A model generated the notes under the pieces. The model had not been told where the DNA came from and did not search any database. It saw only the letters and a list, made by a program, of their open reading frames with translations. From NCBI GenBank assembly GCA_030531215.1, contig JAUNNY010000012.1:1-40505 (forward strand): 40,505 nucleotides of DNA, given 5' to 3'. The stretch is from Erysipelotrichaceae bacterium. Its GTDB lineage: Bacteria; Bacillota_I; Bacilli_A; Erysipelotrichales; Erysipelotrichaceae. Below are positions 32,094-40,485 of the stretch, piece after piece (positions within the stretch are counted from its first letter, which is position 1; each line of letters opens with the position of its first letter). Made by a program: the position numbers and the translations under genes.

Positions 32094-33945
32094 GGCAATA
32101 GTAGTCGGCGCAGGACATGCTGGTGTAGAAGCAGCAATGTCATTAGCTCATGCAGGTAAGAAGACCCTTTTAGTTACCATTAATTTAAAACACGTTGCTA
32201 AAATGCCTTGTAATCCTTCGGTTGGAGGACCCGCCAAAGGCATTGTTGTTAGAGAAATAGATGCTTTGGGTGGAGTAATGCCTAAAGTTGCAGATAAGAC
32301 AGCTCTACAATTTAAGATGCTTAATACTACTAAAGGACCTGGCGTGTGGAGTATGAGAGTTCAGTCGGATAAACTTGAATATTCTAAGATGATGCTAGAT
32401 TTGTGTTTGCATACTGAAAATCTGACTTTAGTTGAAGATATTGTTGAAGAAGTAATTTGTGAAGATAATAGCTTCAAGGCTGTGAGATTAAATAAAGGCG
32501 GAACTATTGAAGCCAAGGCGTGTATCTTGACGACTGGTACATATATGGATTCAACAGTTATGATTTCATCTGATACTAGAAGCGAAGGACCAGATGGTGA
32601 TAAGACTACTAAAAATTTAAGTGAATCATTAAGAAAATTAGGTATCAAATTATTTAGACTAAAAACTGGTACTCCTCAAAGAGTATTAACCAGTTCCATT
32701 GATTTTTCTAAGACACAATATGAACCAGGAACTAACGAGTTCTTACATTATAGTGAAGAAACTAAACCTGAAGATGTTTTGCCATTCGACAAACAAGTTC
32801 CTTGTTACTTAACATATACAACTGACGAGACCTTAAAAATCATCAAAGAAAACCTTAATAAATCTTCAATGTATTCAGGCGTTGTAAAAGGCGTTGGTCC
32901 TAGATATTGTCCATCAATCGAAGATAAAGTTGTTAGATTTTCTGATAAGCCTAGACACCAATTGTTTTTAGAGCCCGAATCTCTAGCTCTAGATACTACA
33001 TATGTTCAAGGTTTTTCAACATCAATGCCTAGAGATATTCAAGAGAAGATGGTTCACTCTTTAATCGGTCTAGAGCATGCCGAAATAATTAAATATGCTT
33101 ATGCAATCGAATATGATGCGGTTGATCCACTACAAGTTAAAGCAAATCTCGAATTAAAGAATATTAATAATCTATTCATATCAGGTCAGATTCTAGGAAC
33201 TTCGGGCTACGAAGAAGCTGCTGGTTTAGGTCTTATCGCTGGCATCAATGCTAGAAGAAAATTAGACGGCGAAGAGCCACTAATATTGAAAAGAGACGAA
33301 TCTTATATTGGCGTTATGATTGATGATCTAGTTACTAAAGGAACTAATGAGCCATATCGTTTATTAACTTCTAGAGCAGAGTACCGATTGTTGTTAAGAC
33401 ATGACAATGCCGAACAAAGATTAATTAAATATGGCTACGAAAACAAATTAATCAGCGAAGAAAGATATAATCACTATCTAAAAAGACAAGAAGAGATAAA
33501 TAATCTAATCGAATTTCTAAAGACAGCTAGAGTAAATAAAGATACCGGAGTTAATGATTATCTAGAATCACTAGGATATGAAAAACAAGATATGTCTTAT
33601 AATGCTTACGAGTTATTGAAGCGCCCAAAAGTAAAATTAAGCGACATCTTGGACCTAATGGCTGTAAAATATAATAGAGAGTTATCTAGTATAGTTGAAA
33701 TAGAAATTAAATACGAAGGGTACATAGAGAAAGCTAGAAGAGAAGCTAGTAGGATGACTAAGATGGATAACATCAAGCTTCCTCAAGATATCAACTACAA
33801 CAAAGTTGACAATCTTGCTTTAGAAGCCAGAGCTAAACTTAACAAAGTTAAGCCCGCTTCTTTAGGTCAGGCTTCAAGAATATCAGGAATCAATCCAAGT
33901 GATATCCAAGTCTTAGCTATTTATGTAAAGCAGAAAAAATTATGA
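32086..33945 (+). CDS. mnmG: tRNA uridine-5-carboxymethylaminomethyl modification enzyme MnmG (GidA)
   Basis: FAD-dependent enzyme that, with MnmE, modifies wobble U34 of several tRNAs. Marks are the dinucleotide fold YEAIVVGAGHAGVEAAMS at the start, KMPCNPSVGGPAKG near residue 40, TGTYMDS near 150, LKTGTPQR near 193, GPRYCPSIEDKV near 270, SGQILGTSGYEEAAGLGLIAGINA near 365, and TSRAEYRLLLRHDNAE near 425. Length (619) is normal. AAGAGGT lies 8 nt upstream inside the preceding gene. MnmE is not in the window. It ends in TGA, overlapping the next start by 4 nt. Confidence 0.96.
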   Translation: MYEAIVVGAGHAGVEAAMSLAHAGKKTLLVTINLKHVAKMPCNPSVGGPAKGIVVREIDALGGVMPKVADKTALQFKMLNTTKGPGVWSMRVQSDKLEYSKMMLDLCLHTENLTLVEDIVEEVICEDNSFKAVRLNKGGTIEAKACILTTGTYMDSTVMISSDTRSEGPDGDKTTKNLSESLRKLGIKLFRLKTGTPQRVLTSSIDFSKTQYEPGTNEFLHYSEETKPEDVLPFDKQVPCYLTYTTDETLKIIKENLNKSSMYSGVVKGVGPRYCPSIEDKVVRFSDKPRHQLFLEPESLALDTTYVQGFSTSMPRDIQEKMVHSLIGLEHAEIIKYAYAIEYDAVDPLQVKANLELKNINNLFISGQILGTSGYEEAAGLGLIAGINARRKLDGEEPLILKRDESYIGVMIDDLVTKGTNEPYRLLTSRAEYRLLLRHDNAEQRLIKYGYENKLISEERYNHYLKRQEEINNLIEFLKTARVNKDTGVNDYLESLGYEKQDMSYNAYELLKRPKVKLSDILDLMAVKYNRELSSIVEIEIKYEGYIEKARREASRMTKMDNIKLPQDINYNKVDNLALEARAKLNKVKPASLGQASRISGINPSDIQVLAIYVKQKKL

Positions 33946-34967
33946 TATTAAAAGATTACTTAAAAGATTGTGTAAAGACAAAAAAGATTCCAGGAGTTGC
34001 GGTTGCTTATATAACTCAAGATAGCAACTATTTTGTGAATGTTGGTTTCAAGGGTTATAAAAATTATCTAGGTAATAAATATCCTGTTGATGATAAGACA
34101 ATGTATGATTTAGCCAGTTTAACCAAAGTTGTTTCTACAACAACCTTAATTCTTAAACTGATTGAAGATGGCTATTTTGATTTAGAAACACCTGTTCAAA
34201 AAATAATTCCTGATTTCAAATATTCTAATGTAACAATTAAACATTTACTAACCCACACTTCTGGTTTGCCTGCTGATAATAAAGATTATAAGAAAACTAT
34301 TAACGCTTTGCAGATGTGGGAATTCACATTGAATCAACCTCAACTATTTGAACCTGGTAGTAAAGTAGAATATTCTGATTTTGGATATATTATCTTGGGT
34401 AAAATAATAGAACATTATAAAGCAAGTATTGAAGAATATGCTAGAGAAGTAATATTCAAACCTCTAGGTATGTTTGATACGATGTATAATCCTCATTTAA
34501 AAAGAAGAATAGAAGATTGCGCTCCAACCGAGTTTACTGAAGAAAGAGGTTTGATTAGAGGCATTGTTCATGATGGTAAAGCTTTCAAACTTAACGGATT
34601 AAGTGGTAATGCAGGATTATTCTCTACAACTAAAGATTTAACTAAATTTGTCAGAATGATGTTGGATGAAGGTTACCCTGTTTTAAAGAAAGAAACTGTT
34701 GAAATGTTTAAAACGTGTTTCACAACAAATCTAAATTTAAGTAGAACAATAGGCTGGTTCTTCTCTGATAAAACTACTGCAGTTTCAAAAGTATGTTCTG
34801 AATGCTCATTGTGGCATACAGGATTTGCGGGTGGATCTATCTACGTTGACTTTGTAAGAAATTGCGGAATTATTGTATTAACGAATAGAGTTCATCCTTC
34901 TAGAGAAAATGATATTACAGAAATTAGAGAGCAAATTCATTCATTGATATTAGAAGGAAATATATAA
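33942..34967 (+). CDS. Serine hydrolase of the beta-lactamase/PBP class C fold
   Basis: A 341-residue penicillin-recognising-fold hydrolase. The nucleophile motif is S-L-T-K ([12 protein letters not shown] near residue 60), the second motif is Y-S-D ([13 protein letters not shown] near 145), and the third is H-T-G ([10 protein letters not shown] near 302). These fit class C-like peptidases and esterases (PF00144). There is no signal peptide, so it is probably cytoplasmic and not a resistance enzyme. It overlaps mnmG by 4 nt and is followed by thyA after 11 nt. Its role in a tRNA/folate operon is unclear. Confidence 0.87.
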   Translation: MILKDYLKDCVKTKKIPGVAVAYITQDSNYFVNVGFKGYKNYLGNKYPVDDKTMYDLASLTKVVSTTTLILKLIEDGYFDLETPVQKIIPDFKYSNVTIKHLLTHTSGLPADNKDYKKTINALQMWEFTLNQPQLFEPGSKVEYSDFGYIILGKIIEHYKASIEEYAREVIFKPLGMFDTMYNPHLKRRIEDCAPTEFTEERGLIRGIVHDGKAFKLNGLSGNAGLFSTTKDLTKFVRMMLDEGYPVLKKETVEMFKTCFTTNLNLSRTIGWFFSDKTTAVSKVCSECSLWHTGFAGGSIYVDFVRNCGIIVLTNRVHPSRENDITEIREQIHSLILEGNI

Positions 34968-34978
34968 AGGAGCAAAGT

Positions 34979-35851
34979 ATGAAACAGTATTTAGATTTAT
35001 GTAGATGGGTATTAGAAAATGGCGAAGTTAGAAAGGATCGTACTGGCACAGGTACTATTTCTAAGTTTGGCTATCAAATGAGAGTTAACCTTGAAGAAGG
35101 TTTCCCTTTATTGACTACAAAGAAAGTGTTCTATCGTGGTATCTTCGAAGAATTATTCTGGTTCTTAAAAGGCGAGACTAATATTCGTCCATTAGCGTTA
35201 AAGAATGTTAAGATTTGGAATGATTGGCCTTATGCAAAATATAAGAAGTCTGATGAGTTTAAAGGCGAGACAATGGAAGAATTCATCCAAAAGATTTGTG
35301 ATGATGAAGCTTTCGCTGATAAATGGGGAGATTTAGGTCCTGTTTATGGTAAACAATGGCGTAACTTTGGTGGCGTTGACCAAATTGAACAATTAATTAC
35401 CAACCTAAAGAATGATCCATTTTCTAGAAGACATTTAGTTGTTGCGTTTAATCCAGGCGAAGTAGATAAGATGGCTCTTCCTCCATGTCATGCTTTCTTC
35501 CAATTCTATGTAAGTGCTGATGGCAAGAAATTATCTTGTCAGTTATATCAAAGAAGTGCCGACTTATTCTTAGGTGTGCCATTTAATATCGCTTCTTATT
35601 CACTATTACTTGCGATGGTAGCTCAAGTATGTGGTTATCAACCATATGAATTTGTTCATACATTTGGCGATGCTCATATCTATCTAGATCATGTTGACCA
35701 AATTAAGGAACAATTATCAAGGGAGCCAAAACCATTGCCTAAGTTATGGCTAAATCCAGAAATTAAATCAATATATGGCTTTACAATTGATGATGTTAAA
35801 GTTCTTGATTATGATCCATGGCCTGCAATTAAAGGAAAGGTATCAGTATAA
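34979..35851 (+). CDS. thyA: Thymidylate synthase (ThyA type)
   Basis: Converts dUMP to dTMP with methylene-tetrahydrofolate, producing dihydrofolate. Marks are [18 protein letters not shown] near residue 18, FPLLTTKKV near 42, [13 protein letters not shown] near 57, [13 protein letters not shown] near 120, [11 protein letters not shown] near 146, the catalytic cysteine in [12 protein letters not shown] near 166, [20 protein letters not shown] near 190, and GDAHIYLDH near 231. Length (290) is normal. AAGGAG lies 6 nt upstream. Its stop overlaps the folA start (TAATG), which fits the need to recycle dihydrofolate. Confidence 0.97.
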   Translation: MKQYLDLCRWVLENGEVRKDRTGTGTISKFGYQMRVNLEEGFPLLTTKKVFYRGIFEELFWFLKGETNIRPLALKNVKIWNDWPYAKYKKSDEFKGETMEEFIQKICDDEAFADKWGDLGPVYGKQWRNFGGVDQIEQLITNLKNDPFSRRHLVVAFNPGEVDKMALPPCHAFFQFYVSADGKKLSCQLYQRSADLFLGVPFNIASYSLLLAMVAQVCGYQPYEFVHTFGDAHIYLDHVDQIKEQLSREPKPLPKLWLNPEIKSIYGFTIDDVKVLDYDPWPAIKGKVSV

Positions 35852-36321
35852 TGATTAGTTTTTCTGTTGCTTTTGATCCTAATCGTGGTATTGGCAAGTT
35901 AGGCAAGTTGCCTTGGCACATCAAAGAAGAACTTGCTGTATTTAAAACAAATACACTTGGGAAAAATATATTGATGGGCCAAACAACATACGATCATATG
36001 CCTGGTAAGTTAAAGGATCGCCACACTATCGTTGTAAGTATTGATCCAACTTACAAAGTTGATGATGAAGACGCTGAAGTGATATATGATTTGCTTGCTT
36101 TCTTAAAGGAACATCAAAACGATGAAACCGAATATGTAATATGTGGTGGTGCTTCTATTTATAAACAAGCATACCCATATGCTAAGAAAGCTTATATTTC
36201 ATTTATTAAGAAAGAATATGAAGTTGATACTTATTTTGATATCTTCGATATGAATGAATGGAACATCACTAAAGAAGTCGATCACGAAGAATTTATTGAA
36301 AGAGAACTTACAAGAAAGTAG
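35851..36321 (+). CDS. folA: Dihydrofolate reductase
   Basis: Reduces dihydrofolate, the thymidylate synthase by-product, with NADPH. Marks are SVAFDPNRGIGKLGKLPWHIKEEL near the start (the usual Leu-Pro-Trp-x motif with E in the active-site helix), NILMGQTTYDHMPG near residue 38, HTIVVS near 56, and YVICGGASIYKQAYPYA near 94. Length (156) is normal. It is translationally coupled to thyA. The TAG stop lies within the first arm of the terminator hairpin. Confidence 0.94.
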   Translation: MISFSVAFDPNRGIGKLGKLPWHIKEELAVFKTNTLGKNILMGQTTYDHMPGKLKDRHTIVVSIDPTYKVDDEDAEVIYDLLAFLKEHQNDETEYVICGGASIYKQAYPYAKKAYISFIKKEYEVDTYFDIFDMNEWNITKEVDHEEFIERELTRK

Positions 36322-36341
36322 GAAATCCTACTTTCTTTTTT
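36312..36341 (+). terminator. Terminator of the mnmG-thyA-folA operon
   Basis: AAGAAAGTAGG (36312-36322) pairs perfectly with CCTACTTTCTT (36327-36337) around AAAT, followed by TTTT. The arm includes the folA stop codon. Confidence 0.88.
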
Positions 36342-36344
36342 ATG

Positions 36345-36350
36345 TATAAT
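36345..36350 (+). promoter_or_regulatory. -10 box of the RlmI-like gene
   Basis: TATAAT directly after the folA terminator, ending 7 nt before ATG 36358 with no ribosome site in between, so a leaderless start is likely. Confidence 0.55.
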
Positions 36351-36357
36351 TTAATTG

Positions 36358-37545
36358 ATGGTTAAGGTAACTTTAAAGAAAAACGAAGGACGTACTATAT
36401 CTAGTGGCGGGTTGTGGATTTTTGATAACGAAGTAGATTGTATATCCGACAAATATGTTAATGGAGATATTGTTGAAGTCGTATCTTATAAAGATGATTT
36501 TTTAGGCTATGGTTATATCAATGATAATTCAAAAATATTGATTAGATTATTAACTAGAAATAAAGATGAAGTAATAGATAAAAAATTCTTTAAACAAAGA
36601 TTGCTAGATGCTTGGATGTATCGTAAAGATGTAGTAGATACATCTAGTTGTCGCATTGTTTTCTCCGATTCCGATCGTCTTCCAGGATTGATTATTGATA
36701 AGTTTGAAGACGTCTTAGTATTCGAGATTGATACTTTAGGAATGGATGTTAGAAAGAAACTACTTGTTGAATGTATGCTAGAAATTCTTTCAGAAGATGG
36801 CATCAATATCAAAGGCGTTTATGAAAGAAGTGACGCTAAAGTTAGAGAATTAGAGGGTTTAAAAAGAATCAAAGGTTTCTTAAGTGAAGAGTTTGATACA
36901 AATATTGAAGTAATAGAAAATGGCGTTAAGCTTCTTGTCAATGTTGCTGATGGCCAGAAGACTGGTTACTTCTTAGACCAAAAGTATAACCACTTGGCAA
37001 TAAGAGATATTTGCAAAGACAAAAGAGTTTTGGATTGTTGCACGCATACTGGAGGATTCGCCTTGTCTGCTGCAAAAGTTGCTAAAGAAGTAATTGGTAT
37101 AGACGCTTCTGATTTAGCTATCAAACAAGCAAACGAAAATAGTAAGCTGAACAATTTTACCAACACTTCATTTATTGTTGTAGACGTTTTTGATTATTTA
37201 AACGAATGTGAAAGTAAACATGAGCAATTTGATGTTGTTATATTAGATCCGCCAGCATTCACTAAATCAAAAAACAGCGTTAAGAATGCTAGTAAAGGAT
37301 ATCGCGAGATAAATTATCGAGCAATGAAAATATTAAAACCCGGAGGTTATCTGGTTAGCTGTTCATGCAGTGAATATATGCCTAAAGATTTGTTTTTGAA
37401 GATTATTAATGAGGCTTCTAGAAGTTGTCATAAACGTTTACGTTTGGTTGAACAAAGAACACAAGGAAGAGATCACCCTATAATATTGGGCAATAATGTT
37501 TCTGAATATTTGAAGTGTATGATTTTCCAAGTTAATGATAGATAA
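36358..37545 (+). CDS. Class I rRNA methyltransferase, RlmI-like (PUA plus SAM domain)
   Basis: A 395-residue RNA methyltransferase of the RlmI/YwbD type, which in E. coli makes m5C1962 in 23S rRNA. An N-terminal PUA-like domain (residues 1-75, RTISSGGLWIFDNEV) is followed by an EEHEE-type linker with RIVFSDSDRLPGLIIDKF near 98 and a Rossmann methyltransferase domain: DGQKTGYFLDQKYNH near 199, RVLDCCTHTGGFALSAA near 224, VIGIDAS near 245, and the catalytic stretch VILDPPAFTKSK near 296. YLVSCSCSEYM supplies the cysteine region. I use ATG 36358 (7 nt after TATAAT); a TTG at 36355 is one codon earlier. It appears monocistronic. Confidence 0.9.
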   Translation: MVKVTLKKNEGRTISSGGLWIFDNEVDCISDKYVNGDIVEVVSYKDDFLGYGYINDNSKILIRLLTRNKDEVIDKKFFKQRLLDAWMYRKDVVDTSSCRIVFSDSDRLPGLIIDKFEDVLVFEIDTLGMDVRKKLLVECMLEILSEDGINIKGVYERSDAKVRELEGLKRIKGFLSEEFDTNIEVIENGVKLLVNVADGQKTGYFLDQKYNHLAIRDICKDKRVLDCCTHTGGFALSAAKVAKEVIGIDASDLAIKQANENSKLNNFTNTSFIVVDVFDYLNECESKHEQFDVVILDPPAFTKSKNSVKNASKGYREINYRAMKILKPGGYLVSCSCSEYMPKDLFLKIINEASRSCHKRLRLVEQRTQGRDHPIILGNNVSEYLKCMIFQVNDR

Positions 37546-37615
37546 CACATACGTATGGTGCTATTAAAAGTAAAATAGTTAAACTAGAAAGATGTTAAAT
37601 AATTAGAGGTGACTT

Positions 37616-38581
37616 ATGAACATTGGCGTTATTGGATCAGGTTTTATTGTTGGAGAATTTGTAGAGTGTAGTAGAAAATTCAAGGAGTACAATCTACGTG
37701 GCATTTGGGGAAGACACAAAGAAAAACTTCAGAAGTTTAAAGATGACTTTTCTTATATGACTACTGACTTAGATATGCTTCTTTGTGATCCGGTTATTGA
37801 CGTAATCTATGTTGCTTTGCCAAATGGCTTACATTATGAATATGCCATGAAAGCCTTAAAAGCGGGCAAAGATGTTTTGCTAGAAAAACCATATACGGTT
37901 AATAGTACTGATGCTAAAAAATTGATAAATTATGCTAACAAACACAACTTGATGTGCATAGAAGCGATTACCACTAGATATAATCCTTGTTATCTAAAGA
38001 TGAAACAAGAAATTAAGAAATTAGGAGAAATTAAAATGATCAATTGTAATTTTTCCCAATATTCTCGTCGCTATAATAAATTTAAAGATGGTGAGATACT
38101 GCCGGTATTTAATAAGAAGCTTGCAGGTGGCGCTTTATTAGATTTGAATGTTTATAATATTCATTTTACGGTCATGATGTTTGGTATGCCTAAAAAGATT
38201 AATTATTATCCTAATATGAATAAAGGCGTTGATACCTCAGGAGTATTAATTCTTGACTACGGTACATTTAAAGCAAGACTAATTGCTTGTAAAGATTGTG
38301 GAGCAAATTGCTATGCAATGGTTGAAGGCGATGAAGGATGTCTAATCACTAATTCAACTTCAAGCAGATGTGCCGGATATACTGTTAAATTAAATAATGG
38401 TAAAGAATATAAATATGCTGGAATCGATGGAGAATTTGTTGGCTTTGAATCGGAGTTTAAGGCTTTTAGCAAATTACAGAAAAACAGAGATAAAGAATTG
38501 ATTAAGTCTTATAATAATGAGACACTAATGGTAGTAAAGATTCTAGAAGCTGCACTAAGAAGTGCTAAGATTAAATACTAA
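37616..38581 (+). CDS. Gfo/Idh/MocA family oxidoreductase, copy 1
   Basis: NAD(P)-dependent oxidoreductase of 321 residues. The N-terminal Rossmann domain begins MNIGVIGSGFIV, and the family motif LEKPYTVN lies at 90-97. The C-terminal domain contains NCNFSQYSRRYNKFKDG near 142, GGALLDLNVYNIHF near 172 and LIACKDCGANC near 222. AGAGGTG lies 5 nt upstream. The neighbouring downstream gene is a clear paralog sharing all these blocks, so this is a tandem duplication that has diverged. The substrate (dihydrodiol, inositol or sugar) is not evident, and no transporter or sugar kinase is adjacent. Confidence 0.9.
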   Translation: MNIGVIGSGFIVGEFVECSRKFKEYNLRGIWGRHKEKLQKFKDDFSYMTTDLDMLLCDPVIDVIYVALPNGLHYEYAMKALKAGKDVLLEKPYTVNSTDAKKLINYANKHNLMCIEAITTRYNPCYLKMKQEIKKLGEIKMINCNFSQYSRRYNKFKDGEILPVFNKKLAGGALLDLNVYNIHFTVMMFGMPKKINYYPNMNKGVDTSGVLILDYGTFKARLIACKDCGANCYAMVEGDEGCLITNSTSSRCAGYTVKLNNGKEYKYAGIDGEFVGFESEFKAFSKLQKNRDKELIKSYNNETLMVVKILEAALRSAKIKY

Positions 38582-38591
38582 GGAGAAAAAC

Positions 38592-39569
38592 ATGATTAAT
38601 GTAGGTATTATTGGTTCTGGATTTATTGTTCCTTCATTCATTGAAGCAACTAAACTTGTAAAAGGATTTAAGTATGTCGGCATTGCTTCGCCTGTTGAAG
38701 AACAACTTAAAGCACTAAAAGAAAAATATGATATTGGTTATTATTCTTTGAATAATGAAGATGTTTATAACGATCCTAAGATTGATGTAATCTATTGCGC
38801 TGTACCTAATGGTTTACATTATGAGGTTGCAAAAAGAGCACTTCAATGTGGTAAGAATGTCATCGTAGAAAAGCCATTTATGGCTTCTTATAAACAAGCT
38901 AAAGAACTTATTGATTTAGCTAAGAAGAAAAAATTGATTATCTTTGAAGCTATTACATTAAGACATATGCCTAACTATAAGAAGATGCAACAACTTCTTC
39001 CAGAACTTGGTGAAATGAAAATGGTTGATATAAACTTCTCACAATATTCATCTCGTTATGACAAGTTTAAGAAAGGCGTTACTCTTCCTGCATTCTCTAC
39101 AAAACTTGCTGGTGGCGCATTAATGGATCTTGGTGTATATAATATTCATTTTGTTGTAGGTCTGTTCGGTGAACCTAAGAAGGTTGCTTATTATCCTAAT
39201 ATGCGTAAGAAGATTGATACATCTGGAACATTAGTTTTAGATTATGGAACATTTAAAGCAACTTGTATAGCTTGTAAAGATTGTAAAGCGCCACTTAATA
39301 CTTGCATTCAAGGCGATGCTGGATATATTAAGTCAGATGATGCTTCAAGTGTTATTAAGACATTTAGACTTGTTAAGAACGATGGAACAACTACTAATTA
39401 CAGCTTGAATAAATGCATCGAAGTTACTCACTATTCTGAATATGCTGAATTCAAAAAAATCTTCAACAAGAAAGATTTGAAGACTGCTCAATATTGGAAT
39501 AACGAAACTCTTAAAGTATGTAGAGTAATGGATAAAGCATTAAAGAGTGGCAACATTCAATTTAAATAA
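38592..39569 (+). CDS. Gfo/Idh/MocA family oxidoreductase, copy 2
   Basis: A 325-residue paralog of the preceding gene: INVGIIGSGFIV at the start, VEKPFMASYKQAKELI near residue 91, DINFSQYSSRYDKFKKG, GGALMDLGVYNIHFVV, SGTLVLDYGTFKATCIACKDC. I use ATG 38592, with AAGGAG 7 nt upstream; in-frame codons further upstream overlap copy 1 and encode no family sequence. Copy 1 ends 10 nt before it, so both are made from one transcript. The EKP motif, including the catalytic-zone lysine, is kept in both copies, so both may be active, perhaps on different substrates. A hairpin follows the stop. Confidence 0.9.
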   Translation: MINVGIIGSGFIVPSFIEATKLVKGFKYVGIASPVEEQLKALKEKYDIGYYSLNNEDVYNDPKIDVIYCAVPNGLHYEVAKRALQCGKNVIVEKPFMASYKQAKELIDLAKKKKLIIFEAITLRHMPNYKKMQQLLPELGEMKMVDINFSQYSSRYDKFKKGVTLPAFSTKLAGGALMDLGVYNIHFVVGLFGEPKKVAYYPNMRKKIDTSGTLVLDYGTFKATCIACKDCKAPLNTCIQGDAGYIKSDDASSVIKTFRLVKNDGTTTNYSLNKCIEVTHYSEYAEFKKIFNKKDLKTAQYWNNETLKVCRVMDKALKSGNIQFK

Positions 39570-39576
39570 AAGAAAT

Positions 39577-39600
39577 AGGCGTTAGTATATAACGCCTTTA
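39577..39600 (+). terminator. Probable terminator of the Gfo/Idh/MocA pair
   Basis: AGGCGTTA / TAACGCCT form an 8-bp stem around GTATA, followed by a short TTTA. The T-run is weak, so termination may be partial, with read-through into the ECF gene. Confidence 0.6.
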
Positions 39601-39606
39601 AAATAC

Positions 39607-39612
39607 TATAAT
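39607..39612 (+). promoter_or_regulatory. -10 box of the ECF S-component gene
   Basis: TATAAT ends 8 nt before the ATG at 39621. AAGGAAG lies between, but it would fall at the very 5' end of the message, so it is unclear whether it acts as a ribosome site. Confidence 0.42.
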
Positions 39613-39620
39613 TAAGGAAG

Positions 39621-40181
39621 ATGAAGACAAAAGAATTAACATCTTTAGCGATGCTTCTTGCTATTACAATATTACTAGGAATAATACCTAATATAGGTAT
39701 TATTCAAATTGGTTTAGTTTCGCTAACTATTTTGCATATTCCGGTAATTGTTGCTGGATTAATGTTTGGAATTAAAGGTGCCAGCATTACTGGCCTTGTA
39801 TTCGGTTTAACTAGCTTATATGTCGCAAGCACAAGAGCTGTCTTTCCAATTGATTTACTATTTGTGAATCCGTTGATATCTGTTCTTCCTAGATTGTTGT
39901 TCGGTTTTATTACTGGCATTATATGTGAAAAGTTAGTTAAGAAAGAAAATATTATAACTTATGGAATTGTAGGTTTTTCTTGTAGTGTTATTCATACAAT
40001 GCTGGTGTATATTGCTTTATATATATGGGGGCAAAAAACTTTAAATATCGATATAGGAGTATTAAGCTTCTTTAAATATATAGTAGGTGCTATAAGCATT
40101 AACTCGATTATTGAAGCAATTGTTGCAGGTGTTATTAGCGCTTTGTTGATGAAGGGTATAAAAAGACTAAAAAGGCGCTAA
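39621..40181 (+). CDS. ECF transporter S component (vitamin uptake), possibly pantothenate type
   Basis: A membrane protein of 186 residues with about six helices. It opens MKTKELTSLAMLLAITILLG and has TILHIPVIVAGLMFGIKGASITGLVFGLTSL near residue 35 and FVNPLISVLPRLLFGFITGI near 80, the layout of ECF substrate-binding subunits (PF12822-like). The LHIP and NPLISVLPR stretches recall pantothenate-type members. The cell does need pantothenate for CoaX (encoded at 18.2-19.0 kb), but the substrate is a guess. Energising EcfA/EcfT subunits are not here, as is usual for group II systems. A terminator follows. Confidence 0.85.
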   Translation: MKTKELTSLAMLLAITILLGIIPNIGIIQIGLVSLTILHIPVIVAGLMFGIKGASITGLVFGLTSLYVASTRAVFPIDLLFVNPLISVLPRLLFGFITGIICEKLVKKENIITYGIVGFSCSVIHTMLVYIALYIWGQKTLNIDIGVLSFFKYIVGAISINSIIEAIVAGVISALLMKGIKRLKRR

Positions 40182-40200
40182 AATTTATTTATTATAAAGC

Positions 40201-40235
40201 AAAAAACAAATCTCACTTAGAGATTTGTTTTTTTA
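40201..40235. terminator. Bidirectional terminator between the ECF gene and the XRE regulator
   Basis: AAAAAACAAATCTC pairs with GAGATTTGTTTTTT around ACTTA, with further T residues beyond. The loop holds the XRE stop codon, so the last codons of that gene are part of the hairpin. Confidence 0.9.
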
Positions 40236-40432
40236 TTATCAGTACGATTAAGTATGTAATCTACAGAAACATCGTGGAAGTTAGCTAACTTAATTAAAAT
40301 CTCTGTAGGAATATCTAAATCACCACGTTCATAATTACTATAGACTCTTTGAGAACAAGAAAGAACAACACCCATTTCACGTTGGGTCAAATCCTTGTCC
40401 TCTCTTAAATCCCTAATTCTATAATATTTCAT
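40217..40432 (-). CDS. Small XRE-family (HTH) transcriptional regulator
   Basis: A 71-residue protein made almost only of a Cro/CI-type helix-turn-helix (IRDLREDKDLTQREMGVVLSCSQRVYSNYERGDLDIPTEILIKLANFHDVSVDYIL). LTQREMG and QRVYSNYERG are the two HTH helices, and DVSVDYILNRTD closes the domain. No effector or phage genes accompany it. AGGA lies 5 nt before the ATG. A 29-bp near-palindrome about 25 nt upstream of the start could be its operator. The final residues, KKTNL, come from the terminator sequence. Confidence 0.88.
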   Translation of the reverse strand: MKYYRIRDLREDKDLTQREMGVVLSCSQRVYSNYERGDLDIPTEILIKLANFHDVSVDYILNRTDNKKTNL

Positions 40433-40456
40433 ATAGTCCTATAGTTATATACGTAA

Positions 40457-40485
40457 ATCAATAGTGAATGGCGTTCATTATTGAT
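40457..40485. promoter_or_regulatory. 29-bp near-perfect palindrome upstream of the XRE gene
   Basis: The left arm ATCAATAGTGAATG and the right arm CGTTCATTATTGAT are inverted repeats with 2 mismatches in 14, around one central G. It lies 25-53 nt upstream of the XRE start, a fitting place for a dimer-binding operator. It could also belong to a gene beyond the window edge. Confidence 0.5.

Noticed and set aside
33942-34967. Beta-lactamase resistance gene
   Set aside because: It has the class C fold motifs but no signal peptide and sits in an mnmG-thyA operon, so an esterase or peptidase role is more likely.
37548-37557. CATACGTATG palindrome just after the RlmI-like gene
   Set aside because: A perfect 10-bp palindrome, but isolated, without promoter elements placed around it and with mismatching flanks; too short to call an operator.
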